Assembly (NCBI GenBank): GCA_023389055.1 | Contig: JAEWFA010000062.1 | Span: forward strand, 1-64,000 | Direction of reading: 5' to 3' | DNA length: 64,000 bases | From: Pseudomonadota bacterium | Lineage (GTDB): Bacteria; Pseudomonadota; Gammaproteobacteria; Burkholderiales; Burkholderiaceae_E | Part shown: positions 26,188-33,778 of the stretch, piece after piece | Numbering within the stretch: the first letter of the stretch is position 1 | How the letters are laid out: each line of letters opens with the position of its first letter | Program-made: the position numbers and the translations under genes | The notes under the pieces: model-generated | The model's database searches: none | What the model was told of the DNA's origin: nothing | Seen by the model: the letters and a program-made list of their open reading frames with translations, nothing else

Positions 26188-28067
26188 AAGGCCCGACGCT
26201 GCGCGGCCAGCTCACGTTTGCTTCGATGGCGACGACCTTCGTCGCGCTGCTGCTGACCGCGGGCGCGCTGCTCGGCTACGAGTTGAACACCTATCGGCGC
26301 ACCTGGGTGGAGGACCTGCACGCGCAGGCCGACCTGATCGCTCGCGCCACGGCGCCGGCGATCGTGTTCGACGACCGCAAGGCGGCCACCGAAAACCTCG
26401 CGCTGCTCGGAAGTCGTCACCGGATCCGCGCGGCGGCGATCTACCGCAGCGGCGGCCCCCCGTTCGCCGAATACCGCGCCGACCCGGGCCAGGCGATTCC
26501 GCCTCTCGATCCGGGCGGCGCCGGTGCCCGCGAACGCTTCGCGGCCACGACGCTGGAAGTCGTCTACCCGGTGGAGCAGGACAACCGGCGCATCGGCTCG
26601 GTCTTCGTTCGCGCCGAGCACGACATCGGCGATCGAACCCTCGGTTACGCGGCGATCCTCGCCGTGGTGAGCTTCGTGAGCCTGCTTCTCGCCAGCTTCC
26701 TGTTCGGCAGGCTGCAGCGCGTGGTCACCGATCCGTTGGCACGCGTCTCGGAAGTCGCGCAGCGCGTGATGGCGCGCCGCGACTGGAGTCTGCGGGCGCC
26801 GCCGGCGCGAAACCGCGACATCGCGGCGCTCGTCGACGCCTTCAACGCGATGCTCGACGAGGTGAAGAAGGCCACCGGAGAACTCGAGCACGAGACGATG
26901 GAGCGCCGCCAGGCCGAAGCGCGGCTGCAACTCGCCGACAGGCGCAAGGACGAGTTCCTTGCCACCCTCGCGCACGAGTTGCGCAACCCGCTGGCGCCGA
27001 TGGGCAATGCAACGACGATGATCCGGCTCGCGCAGGGCGATGCGCGCATGCGCGAGAAAGGCGTCGCGATTCTCGAGCGGCAACTGCGGCACATCGTGCG
27101 ACTCATCGACGACCTGCTCGACGTCTCGCGGATCACGACCGGGAAACTTTCATTGCAGGTGGAGAACCTCGACCTCGTCGAGGTGATCCACGCCGCAGTA
27201 GAGCTGGCGGAGCCGGCCTGCGTCGAGCGCGGGCTCGCGCTTCGCGTCGACGTCCCTGCGCAGCGGTGCGTGGTGCTCGGGGACTCGGCGCGGCTGCTGC
27301 AGGTGCTGTCGAACCTGCTCGGCAACGCGGCGCGCTATACGCCCCAGGGCGGGCGGGTTCGACTGGCGCTGCGGAGCCGGCCCGAGTCCTTCGAGATCGA
27401 CGTCGAAGACAACGGCATCGGCATCGCACGCGAGATGCAGCAGCGGGTGTTCGACTTGTTCGAACAGGCCGACAAGTCGCTCGAGCGAGGCAACACGGGC
27501 CTGGGCATCGGACTGACGCTGGCGCGCCAGATCGTCGAGCTGCACGGCGGGGAGATCCACCTGCGCAGCGAAGGCATCGGGCACGGCACGACCTTCACGG
27601 TGCGCCTGCCGCGGCCTGCCGAGCCGCCAGGCGCGACGTCCGAGGCGCAGGCGCCGCAGATTCCTCCGCCGCCCGGGCGGCCGTTGCGCATCCTCGTCGC
27701 CGACGACAACGTCGATTTCGCCTGGAGCCTCTCGGTGCTGCTCGAGTCGGCCCACCACCAGGTGCGGGTCGTGCACGACGGCGTCGACGCGCTGCAGGCG
27801 ATGCGGACCGATCCTCCCGACGTCGCGATCCTCGATGTCGGCATGCCGAGGATGAACGGCTACGAGGTCGCCCGACTGGTTCGAGCGGAGATCCCGGCGC
27901 CGATCGTGCTGATCGCGCTCACCGGCTGGGGGCAGGCGACCAACCGCGAAGCGGCATTGCGCGCCGGCTTCGACCGCCATCTCGTCAAGCCGGTGTCACC
28001 GGCGGAACTGCTCGCGCTGATCCGCGCGGGCGAAGTCGGCCGGAAACCCGGCGCGGCACCCGGTTAG
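26184..28067 (+). CDS. Hybrid histidine kinase with HAMP and C-terminal receiver
   Basis: This 627-residue protein has a first helix near residues 9-32 and a short CHASE8-like periplasmic sensor (QADLIARATAPAIVFDD). A second helix near 152-172 is followed by HAMP, a coiled linker and HisKA with the His in ATLAHELRNPLAPM. The ATPase domain shows LLGNAARYTP, DNGIGIA and GLGIGLTLA. The C-terminal receiver has VADDN and the phospho-acceptor Asp in AILDVGMP. It starts at GTG 26184 inside the YfiR stop. The periplasmic sensor likely responds to YfiR or the receptor. The output domain or partner is not in this unit. Confidence 0.92.
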   Translation: MKGPTLRGQLTFASMATTFVALLLTAGALLGYELNTYRRTWVEDLHAQADLIARATAPAIVFDDRKAATENLALLGSRHRIRAAAIYRSGGPPFAEYRADPGQAIPPLDPGGAGARERFAATTLEVVYPVEQDNRRIGSVFVRAEHDIGDRTLGYAAILAVVSFVSLLLASFLFGRLQRVVTDPLARVSEVAQRVMARRDWSLRAPPARNRDIAALVDAFNAMLDEVKKATGELEHETMERRQAEARLQLADRRKDEFLATLAHELRNPLAPMGNATTMIRLAQGDARMREKGVAILERQLRHIVRLIDDLLDVSRITTGKLSLQVENLDLVEVIHAAVELAEPACVERGLALRVDVPAQRCVVLGDSARLLQVLSNLLGNAARYTPQGGRVRLALRSRPESFEIDVEDNGIGIAREMQQRVFDLFEQADKSLERGNTGLGIGLTLARQIVELHGGEIHLRSEGIGHGTTFTVRLPRPAEPPGATSEAQAPQIPPPPGRPLRILVADDNVDFAWSLSVLLESAHHQVRVVHDGVDALQAMRTDPPDVAILDVGMPRMNGYEVARLVRAEIPAPIVLIALTGWGQATNREAALRAGFDRHLVKPVSPAELLALIRAGEVGRKPGAAPG

Positions 28068-28429
28068 CGGCGCAAGCGGGCGAGCGCTTCGCGCAGCACG
28101 ACCGCCTGGTTGTGCTGCTCGTCCTTCGCCGAGTACACCAGCGTAATCGGGCGTTGGCCGGCCGCCGCCATCACGCCGCGCAGCCGCTCGTGCGCTTCGG
28201 GCGTGGCCAGCTCGTCGCGGTAGCGCTCGCGAAAACCGTCCCACCGTGCCGGGTCGTGCCCGAACCACTTGCGAAGGGCGGTGCTGGGGGCCAGCTCCTT
28301 TGCCCATTGGTCGAGCGCAAGGTCCTCCTTGCGTCGCCCGCGAGGCCAGATGCGGTCGACCAGTACGCGGTAGCCGTCGTCGGCGGCCGGTTCCTCGTAG
28401 GCGCGCCGGAGGGAGATCGTGCGGGGCAT
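28064..28429 (-). CDS. DUF488 (YeaO-like) family protein
   Basis: This 121-residue cytoplasmic protein shows the DUF488 signature: VDRIWPRGRRKEDL near residue 24, LRKWFGHDPARWDGFRERY, and a C-terminal LVYSAKDEQHNQAVVL. No biochemical function is established for the family, and a nucleic-acid or stress-related role has been suggested only by context. The gene is convergent with the hybrid kinase gene, sharing 4 bases at the stops. Confidence 0.9.
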   Translation of the reverse strand: MPRTISLRRAYEEPAADDGYRVLVDRIWPRGRRKEDLALDQWAKELAPSTALRKWFGHDPARWDGFRERYRDELATPEAHERLRGVMAAAGQRPITLVYSAKDEQHNQAVVLREALARLRR

Positions 28430-28500
28430 GACGTCTCGATCCTAGTGCGCCGGGCCGCAGGGGCCGGCTTTCGCAACGCTCGCGATGTGCGATTCGCCTC

Positions 28501-28518
28501 CTCGCAAACGGTTGCGAG
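28501..28518. promoter_or_regulatory. Inverted repeat upstream of BON-domain gene
   Basis: CTCGCAA-ACGG-TTGCGAG is a perfect 7-base-arm palindrome, 65 bases before the BON-protein start. A weak -10-like TAGGAT follows at 28520-28525. The size and position suit a regulator binding site, but no regulator is encoded nearby. Confidence 0.35.
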
Positions 28519-28582
28519 CTAGGATCGAACAAGCTGCGCCGACGCTTCCGGCGGCCGGCGGAATTTGGCCAGGGAGTTCGTC

Positions 28583-29167
28583 ATGAGAGAGATTTTCGCG
28601 CTCGCCGCCGGGTGGGCGGCCGGAGCGGCGACGATGTATTACCTCGATCCGCACGGCGGACGCCGCCGACGCAGCGCCGCGCGAGACAAGCTCGTCGCCT
28701 GGTCGCACGACGCAGGGCACGTCGCGCGGCGAAGCAGCCGTCGCGCGCTCGCCCGAATGAGAGGAATGGCCGCCGAGCGACGCGCGCACCGGCATGCGCA
28801 GCCGCCGCACGATGATCACCAGTTGCTCGAGCGCGTCCGCGCCAGGCTGGGTCACGCGATCAGCTACCCGGGTGCGATCGACGTCGAGGCACAGGATGGC
28901 CGGATCACGCTGCGCGGTCCGGCCCTGGCAGAGGACATCGCGTCGCTGGTCGACGCAGTGCGCGGCGTTGCGGGCGTTACCGACGTCGAAAACCTGCTCA
29001 CCGTGCACGACGAGCCCGCACATGTGCCGGAACTGCAGGGTGCGCGTCGCGGCCGGTCGCCGTCGGCGCTCACGTCGGCCCTTGCCGCGCTGGCCATCGT
29101 CGCACCCACCGCGCTCGTGCTCGGGGCTGCGGGGCTCGGTGCAATGCGAGGCACGAACGGCAGATAA
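28583..29167 (+). CDS. BON-domain protein with membrane segments
   Basis: This 194-residue protein starts with a short hydrophobic segment (EIFALAAGWAAGAATMYYLDP), then an Arg-rich stretch. A BON domain occupies about residues 78-150 (LLERVRARLGHAIS, RITLRGPALAEDI, VRGVAGVTDVENLLTVHD). A C-terminal hydrophobic helix (SALAALAIVAPTALVLGAAGLGA) is present. BON domains bind phospholipid membranes and occur in osmotic-stress proteins. An AGGGAG site lies upstream of ATG 28583. Confidence 0.82.
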   Translation: MREIFALAAGWAAGAATMYYLDPHGGRRRRSAARDKLVAWSHDAGHVARRSSRRALARMRGMAAERRAHRHAQPPHDDHQLLERVRARLGHAISYPGAIDVEAQDGRITLRGPALAEDIASLVDAVRGVAGVTDVENLLTVHDEPAHVPELQGARRGRSPSALTSALAALAIVAPTALVLGAAGLGAMRGTNGR

Positions 29168-29289
29168 CCGCCGCTCGTCGCTGGAGGAGCCGGCGCTTCC
29201 GAGTCGGGAGCACCGATTGCTCGGGGAGCGCGCCGCCGGAGGGAATTGCAATCCCCGCCCCGAGGCGTTCGATGCAAGGAGCTCCCGGC

Positions 29290-29730
29290 ATGAGAACCGC
29301 CGCTCTGACGCTGTCGTGCCTCGTCGCGACGTTCGCAGCTGCCCCTGCGACCGCCGAGGACGTCAATCGAGTCGTGGCCGGCCTGAACTACTCGGTGAGC
29401 GGCGGGCACGTCGCGATCGCACAGGCGGTTCGCGTCCGCCGCGGCACCGGCACGGTTCTCGTGCGTTACCCGGATGCGAGAACCGAGTGGGTCGATGCGG
29501 CACGGCTCGTTTCGCAGGCTCAGCCGGTCTCGTCCGACACCGGGCCGTACCTGTTCGTCGTCGCTGCGCTGGCGTGCCTTCTCGACGAGAACGGCTGCGT
29601 GAGGAATGCGTCGGCGCGCGCTGCCGCGTCCGCCATGCCGGCTGCGACCGCCGCGCGTGCGCCGGCCCGGCACGAGCGCGGCAAGGTCCTCCCCGTACTC
29701 GCCACCACGCAGGCGCCTGCCGCTCGCTAG
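29290..29730 (+). CDS. Small exported protein of unknown function
   Basis: This 146-residue protein has a clear signal peptide (TAALTLSCLVATFAAAPATAED). The mature part has an SH3-like beta-rich stretch (VRVRRGTGTVLVRYPDARTEWVDAARL) and ends in an Ala/Arg-rich tail with Cys residues in ALACLLDENGC. I do not recognise a family. The start at 29290 is chosen because AAGGAG is 8 bases upstream. The stop overlaps the convergent glycosyltransferase stop by 4 bases. Confidence 0.65.
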   Translation: MRTAALTLSCLVATFAAAPATAEDVNRVVAGLNYSVSGGHVAIAQAVRVRRGTGTVLVRYPDARTEWVDAARLVSQAQPVSSDTGPYLFVVAALACLLDENGCVRNASARAAASAMPAATAARAPARHERGKVLPVLATTQAPAAR

Positions 29731-30773
29731 GACCCGACCGGAAGGCTGGCGGCGAGAGCGGAAGCGCCAACGGCCTGCGCGAATTCGGCGAAGGCCTGCT
29801 CCCACCCGCGCGCCACCTCGCGCCGCGCAAGCCGTGCGCGAAACCGCGCCCTCGCTGCGGGGTCGGTGATCATTCGCCATAGCGCTTTTCGCAAGGCCGC
29901 GTCGTCGCCCGGCGGCACGAGCAGCGAATCGGCTCCGTCGTGGAAAAGCCTGCCGGCATCACCGGTGCGAGAGGCAATGACCGGCAATGCGCGCGCTGCC
30001 GCTTCGGCCAGCACGATTCCGTACGATTCGAAACGGCTCGGAAAGACGAAGAGGTCTGCGCGATCCATGCGCTCGACGACGCCTGCCGCATCCAGGGGCC
30101 CGTGCACGAAGACCCGCTGCGCCAGACCCAGGTCGTGCAGCGTTTGGTCGAAGCGACGCGCGTACGTCGCATCGACGTCGACCTCGCCGACCAGGCGCCA
30201 GCGCCAGTCGAATGCTCGCAGCGACGCGAGCACGTGCAGCAACTCGACGAGACGTTTGGCCGGCAGCAGGTTGCAGACCGTCAACAGCTCGACGCTCGGG
30301 TGCGGCTGTTTTTCGCATTTCGGTGCGCGAAACGGCTCGCGCACCGCAGGCTCGCAGCAGACGATCCGCTGCAGCGGGTGGCGCCGTTGCAGCGCCGTGC
30401 GCAGCGCCTGCCCGGGGACGACGACGAGCGTGGCGCAATCGACGATCGCGCGCTCGATCGATTCCCGACGGCGGCGTTGCGCTGCGTCGATGGCGGGATC
30501 GAGCGAGGGCATCCAGTGCAGCAGCACGGCGCGCTCGGCGCGCTCGAGCGAACGCCGTTCTGCCACTCGCTCGAGCAGCAACGCGTCCCAGATCCGGAAC
30601 GCCGACGATCGCTCCCGAAGCTGCTCGTCGACGTCGTCGAACCCGACGACGACCGAGGCCAGCGGGTATCCGCGGCTTGCTGCCGCGTCGAGCAGTCCCC
30701 GGTCGTAGACATTGCCACCCGAGGCGCGATCGAGCGGCGGATGCAGCAGTTCGAGCGGCGCAGCGGATGGCAT
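29727..30773 (-). CDS. GT4-family glycosyltransferase
   Basis: This 348-residue GT-B enzyme has an N-terminal domain with PLDRASGGNVYDRGLLDA. The C-terminal nucleotide-sugar domain shows LLTVCNLLPAKRLVELL, and the family E-x7-E signature occurs in FPSRFESYGIVLAEAAARALPV. It should transfer a sugar from a nucleotide donor with retention. It is the last gene of the operon, 5 bases after the PTPS-like gene, with no polysaccharide genes around it. I therefore infer a small-molecule acceptor, perhaps the pterin-like product. Confidence 0.85.
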   Translation of the reverse strand: MPSAAPLELLHPPLDRASGGNVYDRGLLDAAASRGYPLASVVVGFDDVDEQLRERSSAFRIWDALLLERVAERRSLERAERAVLLHWMPSLDPAIDAAQRRRRESIERAIVDCATLVVVPGQALRTALQRRHPLQRIVCCEPAVREPFRAPKCEKQPHPSVELLTVCNLLPAKRLVELLHVLASLRAFDWRWRLVGEVDVDATYARRFDQTLHDLGLAQRVFVHGPLDAAGVVERMDRADLFVFPSRFESYGIVLAEAAARALPVIASRTGDAGRLFHDGADSLLVPPGDDAALRKALWRMITDPAARARFRARLARREVARGWEQAFAEFAQAVGASALAASLPVGS

Positions 30774-30778
30774 CGTGC

Positions 30779-31168
30779 CTATCGCCGGTATGCGGCCCAG
30801 TCGAGCTCGTTCTCCCACAAACGCACGGTGAGCGCGAGCGCGCGCTCGCCGATGCGCGGCGCGAGCTGCGCGTGAAATATCCGCGCGAAGGTTTCGAGGC
30901 TGGGGTTCAGTCCGTCGAAGGCCGGGAGTTCGTTGAGCACCTGTTCGGCGAACTGGGCGACGATCTCGTCGACCGCGCTGCGCAGCGCGACCAGGTCGAC
31001 GACGAAGCCGTGTTCGTCGAGCTCGGCGCCCTCGACGACGACCTGCGCCCGATAACGGTGGCTGTGCGTGCGATTCTCGGCGCCCCAGTCGCCGCCGACG
31101 AGACGGTGTCGTGCAACGAAGTCGCGCTGTATCGAAAGCTGGTACATCGAAGCCCCGGTTGCCTTCAT
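30779..31168 (-). CDS. 6-pyruvoyl-tetrahydropterin synthase/QueD-like protein
   Basis: This 129-residue member of the PTPS/QueD fold keeps the three zinc His ligands: His21 in ARHRL and His35/His37 in THSHRY. At the catalytic Cys position four residues before the H-x-H pair there is Glu31 (E-N-R-T-H-S-H), a replacement known from the PTPS-III class, which makes 6-hydroxymethyl-pterin in folate synthesis. The Asp-His pair of QueD (LDHHYLN) is FAEQVLN here. A Glu is kept in VRLWENEL. So it is a variant enzyme, probably acting on a pterin. Start overlaps the dehydrogenase stop (ATGA). Confidence 0.8.
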   Translation of the reverse strand: MKATGASMYQLSIQRDFVARHRLVGGDWGAENRTHSHRYRAQVVVEGAELDEHGFVVDLVALRSAVDEIVAQFAEQVLNELPAFDGLNPSLETFARIFHAQLAPRIGERALALTVRLWENELDWAAYRR

Positions 31169-32196
31169 CGATACTCGAAGACCGCCTGCAGCACGCCGTC
31201 GGCTCGCGCACTGACGCATTCGAACGCGCGCTGGCAGTCGTCGAAGCGGAAATGGTGCGTGACCAGGCGCTGCGGCCCGATCCGCGCAATGGCGCGCCAC
31301 GCGGTGTCGAGTCGACGCTGCCGGTTCCATCGCCCGGACAGGCGAGGGGCGATGCGGCTGACCTGGCTCGAGACGAGTGCGAGACGGCGCCGATGGAAGT
31401 GCCCGCCGAGGTCGATCGCCGCGGGCGACGTCCCGTACCACGACGCGACGATCACGCGCGCGTCGAAGCCGGCCAGTTCGATCGCCTGGTTCAGCGCCTG
31501 CGCGTTGCCCGAGAGCTCGATCACGAAGTCCAGCCCGTCGTCGTCGCGCCCGGCGAAGAGCCGCTCGCGCAGCGTCGCGCACTGCGCCGCGTCCTGCGGG
31601 TCGATCGAGCAGTGCGCGCCGAGCGCGAGCGAGCGTTCGCGCCGGTTCGCGATCGGATCGGCGCTCGCCAGCAGTTCGATCGGAAATTCGGCCAGCAGCG
31701 CCACCGCCAGCAATCCGACGACACCCTGACCGAGCACGAGTGCGCGCTCGCCGAGCCGCGGCTCGGCGTCGTGCACGAAGCTCGTCGCCGACTCGACGTT
31801 CGGCAGGAAGAGCGCGGCCAAAGGCTCGATCTCCGCGGGAATCGCGACGACCTCGCGCAGCGGCACGACCGAGTAATCCTGGTGCGGATGGAACGCGAAC
31901 ACCCGTCGCTGCAGCCAGGCGCGATCGACGTTCGCGCCGGCGTCGACGATCTCGCCGACCAGCGCGTAGCCGTAGGCAAAGGGGTAGGAGGCGCCCGCGC
32001 TCAGGCTTGCGATACGCGCATCGAGCGGCATGCCCGGCGGGACGCGCCCTTCGAAGACCAGCGACTCGGTGCCCGGGCTGATTGCCGAGTAGAGGGTGCG
32101 CACGAGCACCTCGCCGGCCCCGAGTGCGGGCAGGCTCGCGTGCCCGACCGCCACCTTCCTCTTCGCGACGTGATGGATCGCGCGCGCCTTCATCAT
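31165..32196 (-). CDS. MDR-family dehydrogenase lacking zinc ligands
   Basis: This 343-residue medium-chain dehydrogenase/reductase resembles the BchC-like branch. The usual Cys is replaced in YSAISPGTESLVF, and the usual GHE is YGYALVGEI, so neither the catalytic nor the structural zinc site is present. The nucleotide-binding motif is VLGQGVVGLLAV. It is predicted to reduce or oxidise a carbonyl or alcohol with NAD(P). It sits between the RibD-like gene (31 bases) and the PTPS-like gene (4-base overlap), so a role in modifying the same small molecule is likely. Confidence 0.82.
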   Translation of the reverse strand: MMKARAIHHVAKRKVAVGHASLPALGAGEVLVRTLYSAISPGTESLVFEGRVPPGMPLDARIASLSAGASYPFAYGYALVGEIVDAGANVDRAWLQRRVFAFHPHQDYSVVPLREVVAIPAEIEPLAALFLPNVESATSFVHDAEPRLGERALVLGQGVVGLLAVALLAEFPIELLASADPIANRRERSLALGAHCSIDPQDAAQCATLRERLFAGRDDDGLDFVIELSGNAQALNQAIELAGFDARVIVASWYGTSPAAIDLGGHFHRRRLALVSSQVSRIAPRLSGRWNRQRRLDTAWRAIARIGPQRLVTHHFRFDDCQRAFECVSARADGVLQAVFEYR

Positions 32197-32227
32197 CTGC
32201 TCGGGCGTCGGAACGTGCCGCCGGTGG

Positions 32228-32947
32228 TCATGATCCCAACGGTCCGTACGCGACGAGATCCGAGCCCAGCGTCTGGTAGCGGCAGTCGAGGATCGACAGC
32301 GGCGTGTCGGTGTGCGCCCGGCACGGCTGCTCGAGCGCCTTCACTCCGCCCAGCAGTGTCGGGGCGATCGTCACGATGCAGTAATCGACGAGTTGCGCGG
32401 CGAGGATCGACTGGATCACCGTAGCGCCGCCCTCGACCATCACCGAACGCAGCCCGAGCGAGCCGAGGCGATCGAGCGCCGCATCCAGGTCGACCCGCCC
32501 GTCGGAAGACCGTGCGACGCGCTGCACGACGGCGCCCAGCGCCGTCAGCCGCGCGACCTTCGACTGCGGCGCGCGGTCGGTGGTGACGACGATCGGCCGA
32601 TGCGTCGGATGATCCAGCAGCCGCGCGGTCTCCGGAAAGCGCAGGCCGCTGTCGAGGATCACCGGCTGCGGGTCGTCGCCGAGGCAGTGACGCACGGTGA
32701 GCTGCGGATCGTCGCTGAGGACGGTGTTCACGCCGACCAGCAGCGCGTCGTGCAACGCGCGCAGCCGGTGCGTCATCTCGAGCGCCTTCCTGCAGCTGAG
32801 CGCGTACGGTCGCGAGCGCGACACCGAGACGCTGCCGTCGATGCTCTGCGACCAGCTCAGCGTGACGAACGGCCGCTCGCGCATCCAGCGCCGGTGCGCG
32901 ACGAGCCGACTGGCGAGCGGACGCAGAAAGGCCAGTTCGTCGGGCAT
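32228..32947 (-). CDS. RibD C-terminal-like (DHFR-fold) reductase
   Basis: This 239-residue protein corresponds to the reductase half of RibD without a deaminase domain. The motifs are LSWSQSIDGSVSV, the NADPH-region LRALHDALLVGVNTVLSDDPQLTVR (partial), PVILDSGLRFP and SVMVEGGATVIQS. In riboflavin synthesis this domain reduces a ribosylamino-pyrimidine, and related stand-alone proteins reduce pterins. As the first gene of the tight operon with PTPS-like and dehydrogenase genes, I infer reduction of a pyrimidine or pterin intermediate. A longer N-terminus from a GTG start is possible. Confidence 0.82.
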   Translation of the reverse strand: MPDELAFLRPLASRLVAHRRWMRERPFVTLSWSQSIDGSVSVSRSRPYALSCRKALEMTHRLRALHDALLVGVNTVLSDDPQLTVRHCLGDDPQPVILDSGLRFPETARLLDHPTHRPIVVTTDRAPQSKVARLTALGAVVQRVARSSDGRVDLDAALDRLGSLGLRSVMVEGGATVIQSILAAQLVDYCIVTIAPTLLGGVKALEQPCRAHTDTPLSILDCRYQTLGSDLVAYGPLGS

Positions 32948-33083
32948 CGCGAAACGTTCGTCGAAGCGGGGCAGCGCGTGCACGGCGGGCCTCGTTCGCG
33001 GCAATGCGGTGCCCGATCGTACCGCCGGTTCGGCATGCCGGCGCCGATGCCCGCGCGCCCGGATGGGCGAGGGCACGGCCCGG

Positions 33084-33647
33084 TCAGTGCCGGTCGACCG
33101 GCACCTGCTTGACGATCTCCTGTACCTGCCGGAAATGCGGATGCTCGCTCGAGCGCACCCACTCGAACAGCACCATCTCCGGCGAGACGATCGTCGCGCC
33201 GGCCTGCTGCAGGCGCTGCATCGCGAGCCGATGGTCGGCGGCGCGCCGCGACCCGCAGGCCGGTTCGACCACCCATACGCGGCGCTCCTGGCGCAGCAGG
33301 CCGAGCGCCGTCTGCAGCAGGCAGACGTGCGCCTCGCAACCGGCGACGACCAGCTGGCGCGCACGCGGCGCGAGCGCGTCGAGGGCGACGCCCAGCGCGT
33401 CCTCGCAGGCATCGAAATGCCGCTTCGACACCGTTGCGTCGCAAAGCGCGCTCACCGCGGCGACGTTCGGCCCGAGTCCCTGGGGGTTCTGCTCGGTACC
33501 GACGACCGGAACGCCGAGCGCGCGGGCGGCCGACGCGAGCTGCACCGCGCAGCGCACGACGTCGTCGCCGCCGAGGATCGCCGGCATCAGCCGTGCCTGG
33601 AAGTCGACGAGCACCAGGGCGCAACGCGCCGCATCGATCGTGTCCAT
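33084..33647 (-). CDS. Isochorismatase-family hydrolase
   Basis: This 187-residue cysteine hydrolase has the family triad: Asp in VLVDFQARLMP, Lys in TVSKRHFDAC and the nucleophilic Cys in VVAGCEAHVCLLQTA. This is close to the YcaC/Isochorismatase-like group of small amidase or ether hydrolases. The ATG at 33647 follows an AGAGG site. It is transcribed in the same direction as, and 136 bases before, the RibD-like operon, and is divergent from the 4-hydroxybutyryl-CoA dehydratase-like gene. Substrate unknown. Confidence 0.88.
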   Translation of the reverse strand: MDTIDAARCALVLVDFQARLMPAILGGDDVVRCAVQLASAARALGVPVVGTEQNPQGLGPNVAAVSALCDATVSKRHFDACEDALGVALDALAPRARQLVVAGCEAHVCLLQTALGLLRQERRVWVVEPACGSRRAADHRLAMQRLQQAGATIVSPEMVLFEWVRSSEHPHFRQVQEIVKQVPVDRH

Positions 33648-33778
33648 TTCATTTCCTCTCGTCGCGTCCGGTCGCAGAACCCGGAACCCCGGATCGAGTG
33701 TAGACGTTGACCCGCGGGCAGGACAGCGGTCATCTTTGGCACGCCGCGCCTTCTCGCGAACCGACCGGAGAACCATCG

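Noticed and set aside
29241..29255. Near-palindrome GGGAATTGCAATCCC before the small exported protein gene
   Set aside because: One mismatch and short arms, with no second copy, make it no better than chance.
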